The translations under genes and the position numbers were made by a program. A stretch of DNA of 64,000 bases from Pseudomonadota bacterium (GTDB lineage Bacteria; Pseudomonadota; Alphaproteobacteria; Sphingomonadales; Sphingomonadaceae), in contig JAFAFE010000006.1 in assembly GCA_023423655.1 (NCBI GenBank), forward strand, positions 806,001 through 870,000, written 5' to 3'. How positions within the stretch are numbered: position 1 is the stretch's first letter; every line of letters begins with the position of its first letter. Shown in pieces: positions 50,521 through 59,894 of this stretch. Under the pieces are notes generated by a model that searched no databases, was not told where the DNA came from, and saw only the letters and a program-made list of their open reading frames with translations.

Positions 50521-50550
50521 AATTGGCAAGAGAGTAGTGAGAGAAAAATC

Positions 50551-51195
50551 GTGACCAAAACAATCTATTGCCCTGAGGACCGTCCCAAGGCCGGTTCACC
50601 CGCATCGCGGCGCGACGAACGGCGAAGCGCGATTATCGCGGCGGCCGAGGCTTTGTTTCTGGAGCAGGGCTATGACAATACTAGCCTTGCCGAAGTGGTG
50701 AAACGGTCGGGCGGATCGCTTGCAACGCTCTATGAAATGTTCGGCAATAAAAAAGGCCTGTTGCGCGCAATTGCCGAACAATGGCGCGACGAGGCCCAGC
50801 ATTGCCCGTTTGGTGACGAAGAAGTGGCGATGCCCCCGTCCGCCGCGCTCGCCCATTTTGCGCGGTCCAAATTCGAGATCATGAAGTCGCCCCGCACGGT
50901 CGCGCTCGCCCGCATGATCGTCACCGAAAGTTTCCGCGACCGCGACTTTGCGGTTGGCATGTATCATGGCGTTCATTTGCCGACGATCCAGAAGCTCGCT
51001 GACCTGTTTACCGCATGGAACCGCGAAGGGCTTGCCAATTTCCCCGACCCCGCCGCCGCCGCACGATTGTTCAACGCGATGATTTTTGCCGACGCCCATT
51101 TCAAAACTTTGGTGGGCATTGATGAAGGCGGCATAGAACGCCAGCAGTTGGAATGGAGCATCCAACTTTTCTGCGAGACGTTCGAAGTGTGTTGA
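50551..51195 (+). CDS. TetR/AcrR-family transcriptional regulator of the efflux operon
   Basis: 214 residues. The N-terminal HTH lies at about 20-70: RRSAIIAAAEALFLEQGYDNTSLAEVVKRSGGSLATLYEMFGNKKGLLRA. The C-terminal ligand domain (from about 80, with SPRTVALARMIVTESFRDRD and an AefR-like layout) probably binds the inducer. Divergent from the RND operon and facing the palindrome at 50503-50520, it is likely its repressor. The start has no strong Shine-Dalgarno sequence (GTAGTGAGAG). Confidence 0.9.
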   Translation: MTKTIYCPEDRPKAGSPASRRDERRSAIIAAAEALFLEQGYDNTSLAEVVKRSGGSLATLYEMFGNKKGLLRAIAEQWRDEAQHCPFGDEEVAMPPSAALAHFARSKFEIMKSPRTVALARMIVTESFRDRDFAVGMYHGVHLPTIQKLADLFTAWNREGLANFPDPAAAARLFNAMIFADAHFKTLVGIDEGGIERQQLEWSIQLFCETFEVC

Positions 51196-51337
51196 GCCAT
51201 GTTGATGATTGACGCGCGCGTGGTGCAAATACCGCGCCCGACCGCCGCAATCACCCTTCCCCCTCCCCGCCCTCAGCCTTGTAAAATCAGGCGAACTTGT
51301 GCGCGGGAAAATCCTTTGCTTTTCTTGATCTGACCCC

Positions 51338-51366
51338 CTTGTGTTGCATATTGGCAACACTATATT
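51338..51366 (+). promoter_or_regulatory. Heat-shock-type promoter of clpB with embedded inverted repeat
   Basis: CTTG at 51338-51341 and CTATATT at 51360-51366 are 18 nt apart and fit the alphaproteobacterial RpoH (sigma-32) pattern. Between them GTGTTGC-atattg-GCAACAC (51341-51360) is a perfect 7-bp inverted repeat that would place a repressor over the promoter. ATG follows 36 nt later. Confidence 0.55.
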
Positions 51367-51401
51367 CCGATGCAGAGCATCACTATCCAGGGATCGGTTT
51401 C

Positions 51402-53993
51402 ATGAACCTCGAACAATTTACGGACCGCGCCAAAGGCTTTCTCCAAGCCGCGCAAACCGTCGCAATCCGCGAAAATAACCAGCAGATTGCCCCCGAACAT
51501 ATTTTGAAAGCCTTGCTCGAAGACACGCAAGGCATGGCCGCCGGCCTTATCCGCAAGGCAGGCGGCGACCCCAAGCGCGCACTCGAAGGCGTCGATGCGG
51601 CACTGGCCAAAATTCCGGCCGTATCCGGGTCCGGCGCGCAATCGACGCCCGGCCTCAACAATGATGCGGTGCGCCTGCTCGATTCCGCCGAGCAACTCGC
51701 GACCAAGGCGGGGGACAGCTATGTCACCGTCGAACGCTTGTTGCAGGCATTCACCCTCGCCAAAAATTCGCCCTGCGGCAAGGCGCTCGCGGATGCGGGC
51801 GTCAGTGCCGAGGCGCTGAACGGCGCGATCAATGAATTGCGCAAGGGCCGCAATGCCGACACCGCAGGCGCGGAAGACCGCTATGATGCGCTCAAAAAAT
51901 ATGCGCGCGATTTGACCGCCGATGCCCATGCGGGCAAGCTCGATCCGGTGATTGGCCGCGACGAGGAAATCCGCCGCACCATCCAGATTCTTGCGCGCCG
52001 CACCAAGAATAATCCCGTGCTTATCGGTGAGCCTGGCGTCGGCAAGACCGCAATTGCCGAGGGGCTTGCGCTGCGCATTGCCAATGGCGACGTGCCCGAT
52101 ACATTGAAAGACCGCACGTTGATGGCGCTCGACATGGGCTCGCTTATCGCGGGCGCCAAATATCGCGGCGAATTTGAAGAGCGGCTGAAGGGCGTGCTCG
52201 ACGAGGTCAAACAGGCCGAGGGCGACATCATCCTGTTCATCGACGAAATGCACACGCTTATCGGCGCGGGCAAATCCGAAGGCGCGATGGATGCGGGCAA
52301 TTTGTTGAAGCCCGCCCTTGCGCGCGGTGAACTCCATTGCATCGGCGCAACCACGCTCGACGAATATCAGAAATATGTCGAAAAGGATGCCGCGCTGCAA
52401 CGCCGCTTCCAGCCCGTGTTTGTCGGCGAACCGACGGTCGAGGATACGATTTCGATCCTGCGCGGCCTCAAGGAAAAATATGAACTCCACCACGGCGTGC
52501 GCATCACCGACGGCGCGCTGGTGGCGGCGGCCGTTTTGTCGAACCGCTATATCACCGACCGTTTCCTCCCCGATAAAGCTATCGACCTGATGGACGAGGC
52601 CGCATCGCGGCTGCGCATGGAGGTCGAATCCAAGCCCGAAGAGATCGAAAATCTCGACCGCCGCATCATCCAGATGAAGATTGAACGCGAGGCGCTCAAG
52701 AAGGAAAGCGATGCCGCATCCAAGGATCGGCTCGCGACCCTTGAAACCGAACTTGCCAATCTGGAGCAGCAATCCGCCGAACTCACCACGCGCTGGCAGG
52801 GCGAGAAGGACAAGATTGCGGGCGAGGCCAAGATTAAGGAAAAGCTCGACTCGGCACGCGCGGAACTGGAGCAGGCGCAACGCTCCGGCGATCTCGGCAA
52901 GGCGGGGGAATTGCAATATGGCACCATCCCGACGCTCGAAAAACAGCTTGAGGAAGCGCAAAAAGCGGCAGGCGACACGCAAAATGCCGCGATGCTGCGC
53001 GAGGAAGTGACCGACAGCGATATTGCGGGCGTGGTGTCGCGCTGGACCGGCATCCCGGTGGACCGGATGATGGAAGGCGAGCGCGAGAAATTGCTCTCGA
53101 TGGAGCTGCAACTGGCCGCGCGCGTCATCGGCCAGCAGGATGCGGTGAAGGCCGTCTCCACCGCCGTGCGCCGCTCGCGCGCAGGGTTGCAAGACCCCAA
53201 CCGTCCGCTCGGCTCCTTCCTGTTCCTTGGCCCCACCGGGGTCGGCAAGACCGAACTCACCAAGGCGCTCGCGGGTTTCCTGTTTGACGATGACAATGCG
53301 ATGGTCCGCATAGACATGTCGGAATTTATGGAAAAGCATAGCGTCGCGCGCCTCATCGGCGCGCCTCCGGGCTATGTCGGCTATGATGAAGGGGGCGTCC
53401 TCACCGAAGCGGTGCGCCGTCGCCCCTATCAGGTCGTGTTGTTCGACGAGGTTGAAAAAGCGCATCCCGATGTGTTCAACATCCTGCTGCAAGTGCTGGA
53501 TGATGGCCGCCTCACCGACGGACAGGGCCGCGTGGTGGATTTCACCAACACGCTCATCATCCTGACCTCCAACCTTGGCAGCCAATATCTAGTGGACCTC
53601 AAAGAAGGCGAAACGGTCGAGAAGGTCGAACCGCAAGTGATGGACGTGGTGCGCAGCCATTTCCGTCCGGAGTTCCTGAACCGCCTCGACGAAATCATCC
53701 TGTTCCACCGCTTGGGCGCGGAGCATATGGGCGGCATTGTCGATATTCAGGTGGCGCGCGTGCAGAAATTGCTCAATGACCGCAAGGTGACGCTCGACCT
53801 GACCTACAGCGCCAAGGCGTGGCTCGGACGGGTCGGCTATGATCCGGTCTATGGCGCGCGGCCCTTGAAACGCGCGGTGCAGAAATATCTGCAAGACCCG
53901 CTCGCCGACATGATCCTCAAAGGCGAAGTCCCCGACCGTTCTACGGTCAAAGTCGATGAAGGCGACGGCGGGCTGGTGTTGAAGGTCGAATAA
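51402..53993 (+). CDS. clpB: ATP-dependent chaperone ClpB
   Basis: 863-residue Hsp100 disaggregase acting with DnaK. Domains in order: N domain (1 to about 145), AAA+ 1 with Walker A GEPGVGKT near 205 and LFIDEMHTLIGAG, the ClpB-specific coiled-coil middle domain (about 405-525), AAA+ 2 with GPTGVGKTELTKAL near 605, and the C-terminal domain. The middle domain and the absence of an ssrA/ClpP-contact loop identify ClpB and not ClpA/C. ATG 51402 starts MNLEQFTDRAKGFLQAAQ; in-frame codons before it contain the promoter. Confidence 0.96.
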   Translation: MNLEQFTDRAKGFLQAAQTVAIRENNQQIAPEHILKALLEDTQGMAAGLIRKAGGDPKRALEGVDAALAKIPAVSGSGAQSTPGLNNDAVRLLDSAEQLATKAGDSYVTVERLLQAFTLAKNSPCGKALADAGVSAEALNGAINELRKGRNADTAGAEDRYDALKKYARDLTADAHAGKLDPVIGRDEEIRRTIQILARRTKNNPVLIGEPGVGKTAIAEGLALRIANGDVPDTLKDRTLMALDMGSLIAGAKYRGEFEERLKGVLDEVKQAEGDIILFIDEMHTLIGAGKSEGAMDAGNLLKPALARGELHCIGATTLDEYQKYVEKDAALQRRFQPVFVGEPTVEDTISILRGLKEKYELHHGVRITDGALVAAAVLSNRYITDRFLPDKAIDLMDEAASRLRMEVESKPEEIENLDRRIIQMKIEREALKKESDAASKDRLATLETELANLEQQSAELTTRWQGEKDKIAGEAKIKEKLDSARAELEQAQRSGDLGKAGELQYGTIPTLEKQLEEAQKAAGDTQNAAMLREEVTDSDIAGVVSRWTGIPVDRMMEGEREKLLSMELQLAARVIGQQDAVKAVSTAVRRSRAGLQDPNRPLGSFLFLGPTGVGKTELTKALAGFLFDDDNAMVRIDMSEFMEKHSVARLIGAPPGYVGYDEGGVLTEAVRRRPYQVVLFDEVEKAHPDVFNILLQVLDDGRLTDGQGRVVDFTNTLIILTSNLGSQYLVDLKEGETVEKVEPQVMDVVRSHFRPEFLNRLDEIILFHRLGAEHMGGIVDIQVARVQKLLNDRKVTLDLTYSAKAWLGRVGYDPVYGARPLKRAVQKYLQDPLADMILKGEVPDRSTVKVDEGDGGLVLKVE

Positions 53994-54011
53994 GTCATAC
54001 ACCTCCAACCC

Positions 54012-54045
54012 AAAAAAGCCGGAGAGATAATCTTCCGGCTTTTTT
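54012..54045. terminator. Bidirectional intrinsic terminator after clpB
   Basis: AAAAAAGCCGGA - N10 - TCCGGCTTTTTT is a perfect 12-bp stem, A-run left and T-run right. It ends clpB and, in reverse, the oxygenase gene at 54065. Confidence 0.9.
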
Positions 54046-54064
54046 CATATCAGCAGGGTTGACC

Positions 54065-55066
54065 TCAAAAAGGCCGTCCCGGCGGCCCCGAAATATCTAA
54101 GGGTTCGTGCCGGATCCATTTGGACAGCATATATTTGACGCCCTGTGTCACCGGCTCACCGGCGTGCCAGGCCAAGGGATCGGGTGCGCCGGACGTGTCG
54201 ACATTGCGGAAATGCAAAGCTTCGCCGATTGCCCCGCGCCAGCTTAACGCCGCGCGCGGAAAGACCGTCGCCCCGCCCTCGAAACCGGTCGACAAACAAA
54301 TGAGGAAAGTGTCGGTGCGCTGGTTATGGCCGACGGGCAAAGTATCGCTGTGAAGCCGATACTCGTCGCCGGACTGATAACATAATAGCTGGAGCGGCTC
54401 GCCTTGGTCATAGTCTGTCGCAGTTATGCGGGCGATACGCCGGTTGATGGCGTGAATCACCGGATCTTCCAGAATGAAGGGAAATGCTGCCGAACGCGAC
54501 CGCCGGACCGGATCGGCAATAAATTGCCCGGATTGCGGGTCGACAACAACCGCCGGTTGCAGCATGGGTAATGCCTTGTCGACCAGATAGCCGCACTCCG
54601 CTTCGGTCAGAAAATGTTCGAAGCGGCGGACAAACGGTGCGTTGGCACATAATGTTTCCGCCTGCCAGCGCCCGCGCGGATCGCCATCTTCATTTATGTC
54701 CATAACGGCGAGAAGATCGCTTTGTCGCGCGGCAACCGAGTCCTCTCCGGCCCTCTGCGCTAATAGGGAAAGTGCGTTGGACCAGTCCCGGCTTTGCCCT
54801 CCGGCACCGCTCGCCAACAATGCCACATAAATATCGAAGGCCTGCGCAATGCCGGATTTCGCCGCCAGCCCATAATATTGCCGCGCCAAACCCAGATCGC
54901 GCCGGATAATCTGCCCCGACAGCCGCCATTGCGCGAGATGCATCGCCGCCGGACCGTGACCCGCCAAAGCCTCGCGCTCCAGCATAGAATAGGCATCGCT
55001 TATCCGGCCTTGTTGCACCAAGGCGTCTGCATGTGCCGTAATCCTGTCTGCCGATGCTCCTGTCAT
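54065..55066 (-). CDS. Sel1/TPR-prolyl 4-hydroxylase-like 2-oxoglutarate/Fe(II) oxygenase
   Basis: 333 residues. The N-terminal 120 are helical Sel1/TPR-like repeats (DAYSMLEREALAGHGPAAMHLAQW, DLGLARQYYGLAAKSGIAQAFDIYVALLASG). The C-terminal half is a prolyl 4-hydroxylase-type jelly roll: YRLHSDTL gives Fe ligands His239 and Asp241, AWHAGEPV gives His301, and GVKY Lys311 would bind 2-oxoglutarate. It likely hydroxylates a protein or peptide recognised by the helical repeats; the substrate is unknown. ATG 55066 is only 17 nt beyond the terminator of the TonB receptor and lacks a Shine-Dalgarno; a longer start would lie inside the receptor gene. Confidence 0.85.
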   Translation of the reverse strand: MTGASADRITAHADALVQQGRISDAYSMLEREALAGHGPAAMHLAQWRLSGQIIRRDLGLARQYYGLAAKSGIAQAFDIYVALLASGAGGQSRDWSNALSLLAQRAGEDSVAARQSDLLAVMDINEDGDPRGRWQAETLCANAPFVRRFEHFLTEAECGYLVDKALPMLQPAVVVDPQSGQFIADPVRRSRSAAFPFILEDPVIHAINRRIARITATDYDQGEPLQLLCYQSGDEYRLHSDTLPVGHNQRTDTFLICLSTGFEGGATVFPRAALSWRGAIGEALHFRNVDTSGAPDPLAWHAGEPVTQGVKYMLSKWIRHEPLDISGPPGRPF

Positions 55067-55082
55067 GCCATTGCTATAGGAT

Positions 55083-55116
55083 AAAAAAAAGGGGCCGGAA
55101 ACTGCTTCCGGCCCCT
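55083..55116 (-). terminator. Intrinsic terminator after the TonB receptor
   Basis: AGGGGCCGGAA-actgc-TTCCGGCCCCT (55090-55116) is an 11-bp stem; on the minus strand it is followed by eight T. It is placed just before the start of the downstream oxygenase gene (55066), so the oxygenase is expressed only by read-through or from its own promoter. Confidence 0.88.
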
Positions 55117-55139
55117 CTTTTAATGGTCTGTCTTCGTTA

Positions 55140-58100
55140 TCAGAACCGTGCGCGGAAGCCTGCATAGAAGCTGCGGCCACGAACGTCATAGATCGCGCTA
55201 CCTGCACCGGTCGCCGTGCTACCCAGCGGCGGCGCCTTGTCGAGGACATTGTCCACACCGGCGTAGAACTGGAAGTCCTTGCCGAAGCCGCCAAGATCCT
55301 TGAGGTCCCATGCGAAACGCAGGTCATGGTAGAACACCTTCGGATATTTGATGGTGTCTGCATAATCCGCGTTCAGCGGCGGACAACCGGCAGGCGTACA
55401 AGCCGAGGGCAGTTCGTTCACATCTTCATAAGCGTTGAGATACATCGGGCCGATGTAACGCATACGATAGCCGAAGGTGAATTCGTTGACCTTGAGGTCC
55501 GCGTCAAAGCGGAATTCATCCTTAGGATCGCCCAACTCGCTGAGAATACGGTTCTCGAACTTGGGAAGCGACGGGTTCTCGTAGTTGCTCGACTTGATAC
55601 CATGCACGTAAACGAGGCTGGTATCCAAGGTGACATTGTCGCTCAAATTTTTGCGATACGCAAAGTTCACGTCAATGCCGCGACGAACGCGCTTAGCGAA
55701 GTTGAGCGGCGAAGACACCAGCGAGTTTTCGAGAATCTGGCCTGGAATGAAATTACCCGGACTGTTGCCCGGACCACGCCAGCGCGTGAAGAGGCCACAG
55801 AACTGGTTGTCCAGATTGGGCTGGTCATAGCATGCATTTACAATCGATTGCGCCGAAAGTGACACGATCACATTATCTACCTGAATGTCATAATAGTCGA
55901 CGCTCAGAGACATACCCGGAATGAAGCTGGGTGTGAGCACCGCGCCGATGGTCAATGACTTCGAGTTTTCTGCCTTCAGATCAGGGTTACTGCCGCTGAT
56001 GATCGGCAGCGAATATGTAACGTTGGGAATGTTACCTAACAAAGCGCCTAAATCAGCTTGGCAGTTTGCCGTGCGGCTCGGATTATTTGCGATCTGGCCG
56101 GACGAACAGGGATCCTGGAAACCAGGCGCAAAGTTCGGGACTTGGGGGAACGCCGTTTCCGAAACGTTCGGAGCGCGGACAGCGCGACCATAGCCTGCAC
56201 GGAAACGGATATCCGGGATGGGCGCATATTCGCCTCCGAAGTTATACGTCCATACCGTACCAGTCGCACCATTATAATCCGACACACGGCCTGCACCCGT
56301 CAGTGTCAGTTCATGCGCGAAAGGCATGTCCTTGAGCAACGGAACGCGGATTTCGCCAAAGGCTTCCTTGACCGAGAAGGTCGGCGGATCGAAATCGCCA
56401 ATGACAACTGCGTTGGTTGCACCCGTACCGACATAATCATCGTCGATATAGCTTGCGCGTTCACGACGATATTCGCCGCCAAGCACGAAGCTGATCGGGC
56501 CGCCCGGAAGTTCGAAGCCCAGATCGCCGCCGACGAACGCCGTCAGGTCAAGCTGCTCAAGGCTCGCACGGGTGTGCGCGTTATAGCTGAAATATTTAAC
56601 AGCCGCGCTGTTATCGGCCCCGCCAAACGGGTTATAGGGAACGCATGCAGCGATATCGGCGTCGAGACGCGCGGAACCGCCCGCGAACGGAACACGGGCC
56701 GTCGGGTCGAATTGTGCGCGGCACTGGATTTGTCCGGTAACGGGGTTGCGACCGGCATCCAGCGCAAGAACGAACCGCTGGCGATCAAGATAGCCATAAG
56801 TCGTCGTCTTTTGCTTGAATTTGCCGTAGTTGGCCGAAACTTCATAGTTCCAGTCATCGTTGAACGTGCCGCGGACACCACCGACAATACGGAAAGTATC
56901 GCGCTGGAACTCTTCGTCGCGAATTCCGGCGTCGAGCAAGTGACGCGAAAGGACGAAGCGATAGGTGCCTGCATTGATCGCAGCAATATCCGCTGCGTTG
57001 AGTGGTCCGCCAATACCTTGGCTGCCATTGCCATCCGTCCGTGTGGTGCGGTTAAACGAACTGCCGATGCCTGTCACATTACACGCTGCACTCAGACTGG
57101 TATTACAGCCGGAAGCGAGAATGGCGTTGGCAATCGTCGAACGCTGAGCGCCTGTCAGGAACGGGTTATCCAAGCGAACGCGTTCACGAAGGTCAAGCTG
57201 GCCAAAGGTGCCCTGCATGAACGACGGGCCTGCGTTGTTACCAAGTGCGTTCACGCGGTTCCACTTGGCTTCAATAAAGGGTTCAAATGCGTCCGAAACA
57301 GTGAAGTGACCCAAGAAGTTGAAGTTGTAGCGTTCGCTGAACGGCATAACCGAAAGCAGCTTGCCTTCACGACCGTTCTGCCCATTGCCACCGACAATGC
57401 CGCCGATAATGCCTTGACCAACACGCGTACCGGTTTGTGGTGACAAGGTGCCGTCTTGGGAGAAAATATAGGTGCAGTTATAGGGAGTACCCACCGTCGT
57501 GCCTGAACCCAAGCCCGGCCCGCCATTGGTCGAACCAATGCCGGTCCCGCAAGTCGCGTTGGAACCCGACTGGGTGATGGGGACCAAACCGTAACGGTGG
57601 ATGCTCGCGGTGCGAATGTCGCGGAAATAAGCGCGATCAGGGAAGCCGTCGCTACCATTGGGAAGACCGCCGGTGTCGACATCGACGACGAGGAAACCGT
57701 CCTGACGACGCATCGAGGAAATGTCCGACGCAAAAATACGCTTTTGACGCGAATATTCACCATGCAGCGTGATATTGGCGCGGCCATCGGCAAAATTCTT
57801 GCCTGCCATTGCCGAAATATACTGGTTGCCACCGAAGCCTTCGTCGGCCACGCCGACTTGACCACGCACTTGAACACCATCGAAATTGCGGCGCAGCACG
57901 AAGTTAACCACGCCCGCAATAGCGTCCGAACCATAAGTAGCGGACTGGCTGCCCGTCACGATGTCGACGCGCTCGATGAGGTCGTTCGGAATGGTGTTGA
58001 CGTCAGGCGAAACCGCATTGTTCAAAATGTCGGCAGGAACGTGACGACGGCCATTGACGAGAACCAGCGTGCGAGCAGTGCCCAAGCCACGAAGGTCAAG

Positions 58101-58433
58101 CAGGTTAAGGCCGGCAATACCGATGCCAAGACCCGGATTCTGTTGTGCAAAGGTGCTGCGCAGTTGCGGCATATCGTTAAGCGCGTCACCGATATTGGTG
58201 TCGCTTTGCTGGAAGAATTGCTCGCCGGCAATGGTCGTCACCGGAACTGCCGATTCCAGATTCGGGCGACGGATGCGCGAACCGGTAACAACGATGGCTT
58301 CATCGCGTGTATCCGCTGCGGTTGCAACCGCATCTTCTTCGGTCGCATCTTGTGCATAGGCAGGCGCGGAAATGAGCGCCAAGCCCATAACAGCGCTTGC
58401 GACGCCCAGATTTAATTGAGTGATCTTTTTCAC
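55140..58433 (-). CDS. TonB-dependent receptor
   Basis: 1097-residue outer-membrane receptor. Start GTG 58433 gives a classic signal peptide (VKKITQLNLGVASAVMGLALISAPAYA) behind GGATAGGATC; an ATG at 58487 adds 18 atypical residues. A TonB-box-like EAIVVTGSRI at about 45 is followed by the plug domain (IGDALNDMPQLRST, LDLRGLGTARTLVLVNGRRHV, DLIERVDIVTGSQSATYGSDAIAGVVNFVLRR) and a long 22-strand barrel with Asn/Gly-rich loops, ending in the sorting residue Phe (RGRSFYAGFRARF). It belongs to the large sphingomonad receptor class for peptides, glycans or siderophores; the ligand is unknown. Confidence 0.93.
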   Translation of the reverse strand: MKKITQLNLGVASAVMGLALISAPAYAQDATEEDAVATAADTRDEAIVVTGSRIRRPNLESAVPVTTIAGEQFFQQSDTNIGDALNDMPQLRSTFAQQNPGLGIGIAGLNLLDLRGLGTARTLVLVNGRRHVPADILNNAVSPDVNTIPNDLIERVDIVTGSQSATYGSDAIAGVVNFVLRRNFDGVQVRGQVGVADEGFGGNQYISAMAGKNFADGRANITLHGEYSRQKRIFASDISSMRRQDGFLVVDVDTGGLPNGSDGFPDRAYFRDIRTASIHRYGLVPITQSGSNATCGTGIGSTNGGPGLGSGTTVGTPYNCTYIFSQDGTLSPQTGTRVGQGIIGGIVGGNGQNGREGKLLSVMPFSERYNFNFLGHFTVSDAFEPFIEAKWNRVNALGNNAGPSFMQGTFGQLDLRERVRLDNPFLTGAQRSTIANAILASGCNTSLSAACNVTGIGSSFNRTTRTDGNGSQGIGGPLNAADIAAINAGTYRFVLSRHLLDAGIRDEEFQRDTFRIVGGVRGTFNDDWNYEVSANYGKFKQKTTTYGYLDRQRFVLALDAGRNPVTGQIQCRAQFDPTARVPFAGGSARLDADIAACVPYNPFGGADNSAAVKYFSYNAHTRASLEQLDLTAFVGGDLGFELPGGPISFVLGGEYRRERASYIDDDYVGTGATNAVVIGDFDPPTFSVKEAFGEIRVPLLKDMPFAHELTLTGAGRVSDYNGATGTVWTYNFGGEYAPIPDIRFRAGYGRAVRAPNVSETAFPQVPNFAPGFQDPCSSGQIANNPSRTANCQADLGALLGNIPNVTYSLPIISGSNPDLKAENSKSLTIGAVLTPSFIPGMSLSVDYYDIQVDNVIVSLSAQSIVNACYDQPNLDNQFCGLFTRWRGPGNSPGNFIPGQILENSLVSSPLNFAKRVRRGIDVNFAYRKNLSDNVTLDTSLVYVHGIKSSNYENPSLPKFENRILSELGDPKDEFRFDADLKVNEFTFGYRMRYIGPMYLNAYEDVNELPSACTPAGCPPLNADYADTIKYPKVFYHDLRFAWDLKDLGGFGKDFQFYAGVDNVLDKAPPLGSTATGAGSAIYDVRGRSFYAGFRARF

Positions 58434-58645
58434 GATCCTATCCCTTTTATTTTTAGCGATCTTGATATCGCTAAGCCCTGAATTCATCGAAAAATAGGCA
58501 CAAACGCCTCGATAGTTTGCCTGATGCCTATTCGGGCGCTTTGAGTAAAGGTGTAGGGCAGCAAACGCCGCTATTTTGCTGAACCTGTGATGAATTTGCC
58601 ACACGACTACAAGGGTTAAACCTTGACCGTGGATGTCCTGACAAA
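58434..58645. other. Upstream region of the TonB receptor
   Basis: 212 nt between the hydroxylase stop and the TonB receptor start. The receptor's promoter is expected here. I see no strong palindrome, terminator or riboswitch-like fold. Confidence 0.4.
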
Positions 58646-59857
58646 TCAGCTTGCGGGACGATGGCCCGCAACATCCGTCTCAGCATAAAAGCGCGCGATA
58701 AGGTCTTTCTCGGCCTTCGCCAAATGCGGGTTCCAAACATCAAAGATTAACACGGCGCGTAATTGGTCGCTTTTGTTCCATGCTTCGTGTTCGATTGTAT
58801 CGTCGAAAGCGAATGCTTCGCCTTCGACCCATTTACGGGTTTCACCACCAACGCGAAACCCGCAATTTTCTGGAACGATGAGTGGAAGATGTATGATAGC
58901 ACGCGTATTGCTCACGCCAGTATGCGGGGGAATATGTGCGTGGGGGCGCAGGATCGAGAAAAACACATTGGGCGCACGGCCCGGAATTCGCGCGCCCGGG
59001 ACAGCCTCCATCGCTGCCTTTGTTGCGGGGCAACGGTCGAGTACCGGCAGATTCGGCTCCCCATATTCCCACAGGAAACAGGCGGTCCAATCAAGATTAT
59101 GGTCCAACCCGCTCCACTTATTGTCGGGCGTCCCTTTTTCCATCCGGACATAAGGCCGCATCGCGTCCGTGCCATTTTCCATAAGGTCCAGTAATTCGGC
59201 GCGAATCGCATCTGTCTGCGCACCCAAAGCTTCAAACCAGGGAAAATGGCGCGCATCGAAAAATTCGTCGGCGGGCAGGAATGGATAATGCAGCCCCGAA
59301 CATTCATTCTGGTATGTCCGCCTTTTGCCTGCTGCAATGTCGGTAAAGGCCCGCAAGCGGCGGCGCGAGGTTTCGTCGGCTTGCTCTATATCCGCGCCTA
59401 AACGGGCCGCAATATGGTCGCTGATCGCACTGGTTTGCGCGGCAATATAATCGCGCGCATGGTCAAGGACCGGGGCGAGACCTTCGGGCAGCGGGTCAAA
59501 CTGCACCGCCATTTGGAGAACACCCGACCATGCCTCCATCGCAGGCACGGCTTCACCTAATCGTTCAAGCAGCTCGGCCTTGCGCAGCCACGCCATAAAG
59601 TCGGTCCGGTCGCAATCCAGCGCATGGTCCAGCGCTGTCCGCTCGCCTGCATCATCGTCCTTGTTGCGATAGGCGGTCGCAAGATTGCGCCATAAAGGAC
59701 CGGCTTCAGGATCGAGCGCACAGGCCCGCGCGAAATAAGCGATGGCCGCATCAAATGCGCCTTGCTTCAGCGCGTTCATGCCATGGCCATTGGCCTCGCC
59801 TGCACTGGCTAGGGAAGCGGCATGGTCCGCCGGGGTTTGGGAAGAAGAAGCTGTCAT
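58646..59857 (-). CDS. TPR-aspartyl/asparaginyl beta-hydroxylase family protein
   Basis: 403 residues. The N-terminal ~115 residues are TPR units (ALKQGAFDAAIAYFARACALDPEAGPLWRNLATAYRNKDDDAGERTALDHAL...). The rest is the Asp_Arg_Hydrox fold: PHAHIPPHTGVSNTRAIIHLPLIVP supplies His312 and the 2-oxoglutarate Arg319, and TIEHEAWN supplies His357, with WVEGEAFAFDDT between. This is a 2-oxoglutarate/Fe(II) enzyme of the type that hydroxylates Asp/Asn side chains in proteins. It is upstream of the TonB receptor in the same direction and divergent from the sulfotransferase-like gene. Confidence 0.87.
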   Translation of the reverse strand: MTASSSQTPADHAASLASAGEANGHGMNALKQGAFDAAIAYFARACALDPEAGPLWRNLATAYRNKDDDAGERTALDHALDCDRTDFMAWLRKAELLERLGEAVPAMEAWSGVLQMAVQFDPLPEGLAPVLDHARDYIAAQTSAISDHIAARLGADIEQADETSRRRLRAFTDIAAGKRRTYQNECSGLHYPFLPADEFFDARHFPWFEALGAQTDAIRAELLDLMENGTDAMRPYVRMEKGTPDNKWSGLDHNLDWTACFLWEYGEPNLPVLDRCPATKAAMEAVPGARIPGRAPNVFFSILRPHAHIPPHTGVSNTRAIIHLPLIVPENCGFRVGGETRKWVEGEAFAFDDTIEHEAWNKSDQLRAVLIFDVWNPHLAKAEKDLIARFYAETDVAGHRPAS

Positions 59858-59894
59858 AGCCGATGCTTACGCGCGATAGTTTTGCGGTTCAAGC

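Noticed and set aside
51360..53585. 741-codon open frame opposite clpB
   Set aside because: Antisense shadow of a well-defined chaperone gene; no ribosome binding site or recognisable domain.
55067..55363. Longer start for the Sel1-oxygenase gene inside the TonB receptor
   Set aside because: It would translate through the receptor's 3' end and the terminator hairpin, and the added residues are out-of-frame receptor sequence.
56058..57443. 461-codon open frame opposite the TonB receptor
   Set aside because: Shadow of the receptor; no conserved protein emerges.
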